From Caulobacter sp. S45 (GTDB lineage Bacteria; Pseudomonadota; Alphaproteobacteria; Caulobacterales; Caulobacteraceae), in assembly GCF_009765965.1 (NCBI RefSeq), contig NZ_LMUL01000003.1, forward strand, positions 23,817 through 87,816: DNA of 64,000 nucleotides, in the 5' to 3' direction. How positions within the stretch are numbered: the first letter of the stretch is position 1; every line of letters starts with the position of its first letter. Positions 56,879-64,000 of this stretch are shown piece after piece. The notes under the pieces were generated by a model. That model ran no database searches. It was not told the DNA's origin and saw only the letters and a program-made list of their open reading frames with translations. The position numbers were made by a program, and so were the translations under genes.

Positions 56879-57325
56879 ATGCAGGCTTTCGCGTCAGCGA
56901 TTGAGACGCTCGATAGTACGGCGACCGATGACTATCGGCCGAGCGACGATGAGCCGTTCATGAATACTCGTCAGATCGAGTATTTCCGTAAAAAGCTCAT
57001 GAAATGGAAAGATGACATCCTGCGCGAGTCGCGGGAGACATTGACCAATCTCCAGACGGCCACCGAAAACCATCCCGACGTCGCCGATCGAGCCTCTTCG
57101 GAGACCGACAAGGCGATCGAATTGCGGGCGCGCGACCGTCAACGCAAGCTGATCTCCAAGATCGATTCGGCGCTGCGCCGAATCGAAGAGGGGTCCTACG
57201 GCTACTGCGAGGAGACCGGCGAACCCATCGGGCTGGCCCGCCTGGACGCCCGCCCGATCGCCACCCTGAGCCTGGAAGCCCAGGAGCGGCACGAGCGTCG
57301 CGAACGCGTTCATCGGGACGACTGA
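56879..57325 (+). CDS. dksA: DksA/TraR family transcription factor (RNAP-binding)
   Basis: 148-residue DksA homologue that binds the RNA polymerase secondary channel and works with ppGpp. The coiled-coil helices (QIEYFRKKLMKWKDDILRESRETLTNLQ) end in a tip with DVADRASSETDKAIELRARDR, containing the DxxDxA-like motif. The zinc-finger position is degenerate: EGSYGYCEETGEPIGLARL keeps one Cys, and the second pair is replaced by SLEA (ATLSLEAQERHE), as in other alphaproteobacterial DksAs. ATG 56879 has a GAGG eight bases upstream. The following gene starts two bases after its stop. Confidence 0.94.
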   Translation: MQAFASAIETLDSTATDDYRPSDDEPFMNTRQIEYFRKKLMKWKDDILRESRETLTNLQTATENHPDVADRASSETDKAIELRARDRQRKLISKIDSALRRIEEGSYGYCEETGEPIGLARLDARPIATLSLEAQERHERRERVHRDD

Positions 57326-57327
57326 CC

Positions 57328-58239
57328 TTGCCGCCCCTGGACGGCGAACAGGTCTATCGTGACGGCGTCGACCTGCTGCTGGGCCGCAACGCCCCTCCGG
57401 ATGCACGCGCGGCGGCGGCGCAGTTCGCCCTGGCCGCCGAACATCGCCATCCCGACGCGGCCGCCGCGCTCGCGGCCCTGACGGCGGCCTCGATCCTGGA
57501 ACCGCCGGACTGGGCCCGCGCCCTGGACCTGCTGAGGCAGGCGGCGGACTACGGCTCCGACCGCGCCCAGCGCCAGCTCCGGCTGCTGGCGGGACCGGAC
57601 GGACGGATCGACCTGTCGTCCTGGTTCACCCCGCCGACGCGCGACATCCTGTACGAGACGCCACGCGTGCGTTTCGCCAAGGATTTCGCCCCGAGCTGGG
57701 TCTGCGACTGGCTGATCGAGCACGCCCGCGATCGACTCGCTCCCGGCATGATGTACAGCGGCGCCACCCGCGCGGACGGGGTCGAGGCCACCCGGCGTTG
57801 CAGCGACTACCAGTTCGAGATCCTGAACACCGACCTGGTGCTGCTGCTGGTGCGCGAGCGGATTTCCGCCCTGACCCGGCTGCCGGTCGCCGCCATGGAG
57901 CCGCCGCGCGTTTTCCACTACGCGCTCGGCGAGGAGATCAAGCCGCACTACGACCGGCTGAACGACGGCCCGGGCCGCTTCGGCGAGTTGAAGTCCTACC
58001 AGGGCGACCGCATCGCCACCTTCCTGCTCTACCTGAACGACGATTTCGAGGGCGGGGAGCTGGACTTCCCCAAGGTCGGCTTCCGCCACAAGGGCGCCAA
58101 GGGCGATGCGCTGTACTTCACCCACGTGGACGTGGCCGGCAAGCCGGACAAGCTCAGCCTGCACGCCGGCCTGCCGATCACGCGGGGCGAGAAGTGGGTG
58201 CTGTCGCAGTGGATCCACGACCGGCCCTTCACCGCCTGA
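57328..58239 (+). CDS. 2OG-Fe(II) oxygenase, prolyl 4-hydroxylase-like, with Sel1-like repeats
   Basis: 303-residue protein. The N-terminal 95 residues form Sel1/TPR-like helices (ALDLLRQAADYGSDRAQRQLRLL). The C-terminal half is a P4H-type double-stranded beta-helix with HxD iron ligands (IKPHYDRLND), GGELDFPKVGFRHKGAKGDALYF, distal His (LSLHAGLPITRGEKWVLSQW) and the 2OG-binding Lys. It would hydroxylate a protein or peptide target, unknown. TTG start at 57328, two bases after the dksA stop; the ribosome binding site is weak (GGGACGA), so it is likely coupled to dksA translation. Confidence 0.9.
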   Translation: MPPLDGEQVYRDGVDLLLGRNAPPDARAAAAQFALAAEHRHPDAAAALAALTAASILEPPDWARALDLLRQAADYGSDRAQRQLRLLAGPDGRIDLSSWFTPPTRDILYETPRVRFAKDFAPSWVCDWLIEHARDRLAPGMMYSGATRADGVEATRRCSDYQFEILNTDLVLLLVRERISALTRLPVAAMEPPRVFHYALGEEIKPHYDRLNDGPGRFGELKSYQGDRIATFLLYLNDDFEGGELDFPKVGFRHKGAKGDALYFTHVDVAGKPDKLSLHAGLPITRGEKWVLSQWIHDRPFTA

Positions 58240-58330
58240 GCCATCGACACCGGCGCGGCCAAGGGCCGCACGACGGAACTCCCCCGCCCGCCCGGCGCGT
58301 TGAACGCCGAACGATCGGGAGTTCGGAATC

Positions 58331-59317
<987 letters not shown>

Positions 59318-59324
59318 CGCCTTC

Positions 59325-59349
59325 TCCTCCCCTGCGCAGCGGGGGAGGA
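59325..59349 (+). terminator. Hairpin downstream of the aldo/keto reductase
   Basis: An eight-base-pair GC-rich stem (59325-59332 with 59342-59349) lies a few bases after the stop at 59317. It lacks a T-tract, and the short form (CTCCCC..GGGGGAGG) also resembles repeat families seen elsewhere in the window. Confidence 0.5.
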
Positions 59350-59478
59350 AAGTGACCTCGTTTTCGGCTGCGGCGCGATCTTCTTCTGTTCTCGTCCGAT
59401 CGGCAGTAGCGGACCGGCGCTCGCGCACTACATCATGGGATGCGCCGCCGGGTGGCGGGCGCGCATCCCGAGCGAGTC

Positions 59479-62406
<2,928 letters not shown>

Positions 62407-62478
62407 GCCCGCAGCCATCTTGCAACATTAATCGGTTTGAGTGAAAATTACCGCCTATCGGGAGGAGTAATCTAACCT

Positions 62479-62754
62479 ATGTCGGTCATGTTCATCATCG
62501 CCGCTGCGGCCGCCGCCGCCACGGCCGCAACGTCTCCGCCGGCCGTTCCCGCCGCTGGCGTGCCCGCCGCGACGGCCAAGACCGTGGCGATCGCCAATCC
62601 CGACGAGAAGGTCTGCAAGCGGATCGTCACCACCGGCACGCGCTTCTCCAGCTCCGACTGCCGCACGCGCGCGGAGTGGGCGCAGCTGTCCGCCGACTCG
62701 CGTCAGGCCACGACCGATATGACCACGCGGTCGACCGGCTTCAGCGGCAAGTAG
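62479..62754 (+). CDS. Small exported protein, unknown
   Basis: 91-residue protein preceded by the strong ribosome binding site GGGAGGAG (62460-62467). The N-terminus is Ala/Pro-rich and hydrophobic (MSVMFIIAAAAAAAT then PPAVPAAGVPAATA), like a short signal or membrane-anchored segment. A small C-terminal region has two conserved-looking cysteines (VCKRIVTTGTRF and SDCRTRAEWA) that could form a disulfide. Similar cysteine-pair proteins are common in Caulobacterales and Sphingomonadales (from memory); no function known. It lies between uvrA and pheS. Confidence 0.75.
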   Translation: MSVMFIIAAAAAAATAATSPPAVPAAGVPAATAKTVAIANPDEKVCKRIVTTGTRFSSSDCRTRAEWAQLSADSRQATTDMTTRSTGFSGK

Positions 62755-62764
62755 TCCGACACCT

Positions 62765-62787
62765 CCCGGCGGCCCACAGCCGCCGGG
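62765..62787. terminator. Hairpin between convergent genes
   Basis: Nine-base-pair stem (62765-62773 with 62779-62787, five-base loop) just after the stop of the small exported protein and before the pheS stop, so it can serve both directions. There is no T-tract. Confidence 0.6.
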
Positions 62788-62805
62788 GACGCCACACGCC
62801 CTACG

Positions 62806-63906
62806 TCAGCCCGGGTTCAGGGGCGACAGCGGCGTGAAGGGCGAGAACCCGTAGTGCTTCAGCCAGCGCACGTCGCTGGCGAACATGTCCCGCAGGTCCG
62901 GGGCGCCGTACTTCAGCATCCCCAGCCGGTCCACGCCGAAGCCGAAGGCGAAGCCCTGCCATTCCTCGGGGTCCAGGCCGCAATTGCGTAGCACGTTGGG
63001 GTGGACCATGCCGCAGCCCACCACCTCCAGCCAATCCTCGCCCTGACCGATCTTGATCTCGCCGCCCGAGCGGTCGCAGCGCACGTCCATCTCCGCCGAC
63101 GGCTCGGTGAACGGGAAGTGGTGGGGCCGGAAGCGGGTAGTCACGCCTTCGGTCTCGAAGAAGCGCGACATGAAGGTGTCCAGCGTCCACTTCAGGTGGC
63201 CCATGTTCACCGTCCGGTCGATCACCAGGCCTTCCATCTGGTGGAACATCGGGGTGTGGGTCTGGTCGCTGTCGCAGCGGTAGGTGCGGCCGGGCGCGAT
63301 GATGCGGATCGGCGGCGCCTGGCTCATCATCGTGCGCACCTGCACCGGCGAGGTGTGGGTCCGCAGCACCTTGCGCTCGCCGTTCTCGTCGGGGGCGAAG
63401 AAGAAGGTGTCGTGCATCTCGCGCGCCGGGTGCTTGGGCGGGAAGTTCAGGGCGGTGAAATTGTGGAAGTCGTCCTCGATGTCGGGGCCTTCGGCCACCG
63501 CGAAGCCCATCTCGGCGAAGATGGCGATCATCTCGTCCATCACCCGCAGGGTGGGATGCAGGCCGCCGCGCCGACGGGTCGGGGCCGGCAGGCTGAGGTC
63601 CAGCCGCTCGTTGGCGAGCTGAGCATCCAGCGCCTCGGCTTCCAGCACCGCGCGGCGTTCGGCGATGGCCGCCTGCACCTGGTCGCGCAGCCCGTTGATC
63701 TGCGGCCCGCGTTCGCGTCGTTCGTCCGGGCTCATGGCCCCCAGCGACTTGAGCAGGGCCGAGATCGACCCGGACTTGCCAAGCGCCGCGATCCGGATCG
63801 CTTCCAGCGCGTTCAGGTCGGCCGCCGCGGCGACGGCGGCGGAGAGCTCCGCGCCAAGCTGAGGCAGCGCGTTCGGATCGAGATTGTCGGGGCTGACGTC
63901 GGACAT
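62806..63906 (-). CDS. pheS: Phenylalanyl-tRNA synthetase alpha subunit
   Basis: Class II synthetase catalytic subunit, 366 residues. The N-terminal coiled coil and [25 protein letters not shown] come first, then [19 protein letters not shown], the motif 2-like region [30 protein letters not shown], and the C-terminal motif 3 region [25 protein letters not shown]. pheT, usually the next gene, is not downstream here: the next genes (small exported protein, uvrA) lie on the opposite strand, so pheT is elsewhere. A terminator-like hairpin lies right upstream. Confidence 0.97.
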   Translation of the reverse strand: MSDVSPDNLDPNALPQLGAELSAAVAAAADLNALEAIRIAALGKSGSISALLKSLGAMSPDERRERGPQINGLRDQVQAAIAERRAVLEAEALDAQLANERLDLSLPAPTRRRGGLHPTLRVMDEMIAIFAEMGFAVAEGPDIEDDFHNFTALNFPPKHPAREMHDTFFFAPDENGERKVLRTHTSPVQVRTMMSQAPPIRIIAPGRTYRCDSDQTHTPMFHQMEGLVIDRTVNMGHLKWTLDTFMSRFFETEGVTTRFRPHHFPFTEPSAEMDVRCDRSGGEIKIGQGEDWLEVVGCGMVHPNVLRNCGLDPEEWQGFAFGFGVDRLGMLKYGAPDLRDMFASDVRWLKHYGFSPFTPLSPLNPG

Positions 63907-63913
63907 GGCGTCT

Positions 63914-63948
63914 TAAAACACGAAAGCCCCCGCCCTCCACAAGGCGGG
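63914..63948 (-). terminator. Terminator or attenuator just upstream of pheS
   Basis: On the minus strand CCCGCC, an eight-base loop, GGCGGG (63948-63929) and then a T-rich run GGCTTTCGTGTTTT end eight bases before the pheS ATG. It could terminate the upstream gene, or attenuate pheS if transcription comes from it. Confidence 0.6.
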
Positions 63949-63967
63949 AAGCACGAATTCCCCTGGA

Positions 63968-64000
63968 TTAGTGCGTCAGCTTGGCCCCGACCAGCATCAG
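63968..64000 (-). CDS. C-terminal end of an unidentified gene, cut by window
   Basis: The last 33 bases read on the minus strand as LMLVGAKLTH followed by TAA, with the terminator-like hairpin 20 bases downstream. This does not look like the ribosomal protein L20 end that often precedes pheS. Too short to identify; the frame assignment is a guess supported only by the hairpin position. Confidence 0.25.
   Translation of the reverse strand: MMLVGAKLTH

Noticed and set aside
59388-59402. Possible LexA (SOS) box upstream of uvrA
   Set aside because: Only the first GTTC half is present; after seven bases the sequence is ATCG, so the caulobacter GTTC-N7-GTTC box is not met. A weak site cannot be excluded.

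Overview
The window is a high-G+C, gene-dense piece of an alphaproteobacterial chromosome. FliX divergent from FlgI, an FlbY-like flagellar protein, a CtrA-type half-site in the fliX/flgI intergenic region, a hopanoid side-chain cluster and a DksA with a degenerate zinc finger together point to Caulobacteraceae (Caulobacter/Phenylobacterium type). The genus is an inference from gene content, not a database result.

Layout. 1-2.8 kb: the end of lepA, a small GIY-YIG nuclease gene bracketed by inverted palindromic repeats, and an AT-rich orphan. 2.8-8.9 kb: tamB and tamA (minus strand). 9.1-11.3 kb: a candidate polymorphic toxin with an HNH-like C-terminus and an AT-rich putative immunity gene. 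11.3-14.6 kb: RidA, a FemAB-like acyltransferase, a DUF6491-like protein, a DUF4287-like protein and a HIT protein. 14.8-21.4 kb: ppdK, glyS and glyQ, with a DUF559 nuclease gene wedged between glyS and glyQ. 21.5-27.6 kb: a fasciclin protein, ispE, a TPR lipoprotein, ETF-QO and a uracil-DNA glycosylase. 27.7-37.8 kb: a lytic transglycosylase, a membrane protein, the arginine succinyltransferase genes astA-astD-astB, an OPT transporter and an SDR. 37.9-46.1 kb: der, bamB and a YfgM-like protein, an ECF sigma/anti-sigma operon, a GNAT, an MFS transporter and a threonine aldolase. 46.3-51.9 kb: accA and the hopanoid genes hpnI-hpnJ-hpnK-hpnL. 52-64 kb: a VOC protein, a LOG protein, flagellar genes flgI-flgJ-flbY divergent from fliX, dksA, a 2OG-Fe(II) oxygenase, an aldo/keto reductase, uvrA, a small exported protein and pheS.

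Genes work together as outer-membrane biogenesis (TamAB, BamB, YfgM-like), envelope lipid modification (HpnIJKL, AccA, IspE), P/L-ring assembly and its checkpoint (FlgI, FlgJ, FlbY, FliX), arginine catabolism (AstADB), translation (GlyQS, PheS, LepA, Der) and repair (UvrA, UDG). Many neighbours overlap by ATGA, GTGA, TTGA or TGATG junctions, and TTG starts are common.

The most unusual material is accessory. (1) One repeat family occurs as two inverted pairs within 2 kb. One pair encloses the DUF559 nuclease gene; the other, with a short interior, is inserted in frame inside glyS. (2) A second repeat family brackets a GIY-YIG nuclease gene. Together these suggest small nuclease genes travelling with palindromic repeats. 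(3) The toxin/immunity cassette at 9.1-11.3 kb has a sharp G+C drop from its conserved N-terminus to its toxic tip. No tRNA, rRNA, CRISPR array, integrase or classical IS transposase was seen. No stretch longer than about 250 bases lacks a gene.
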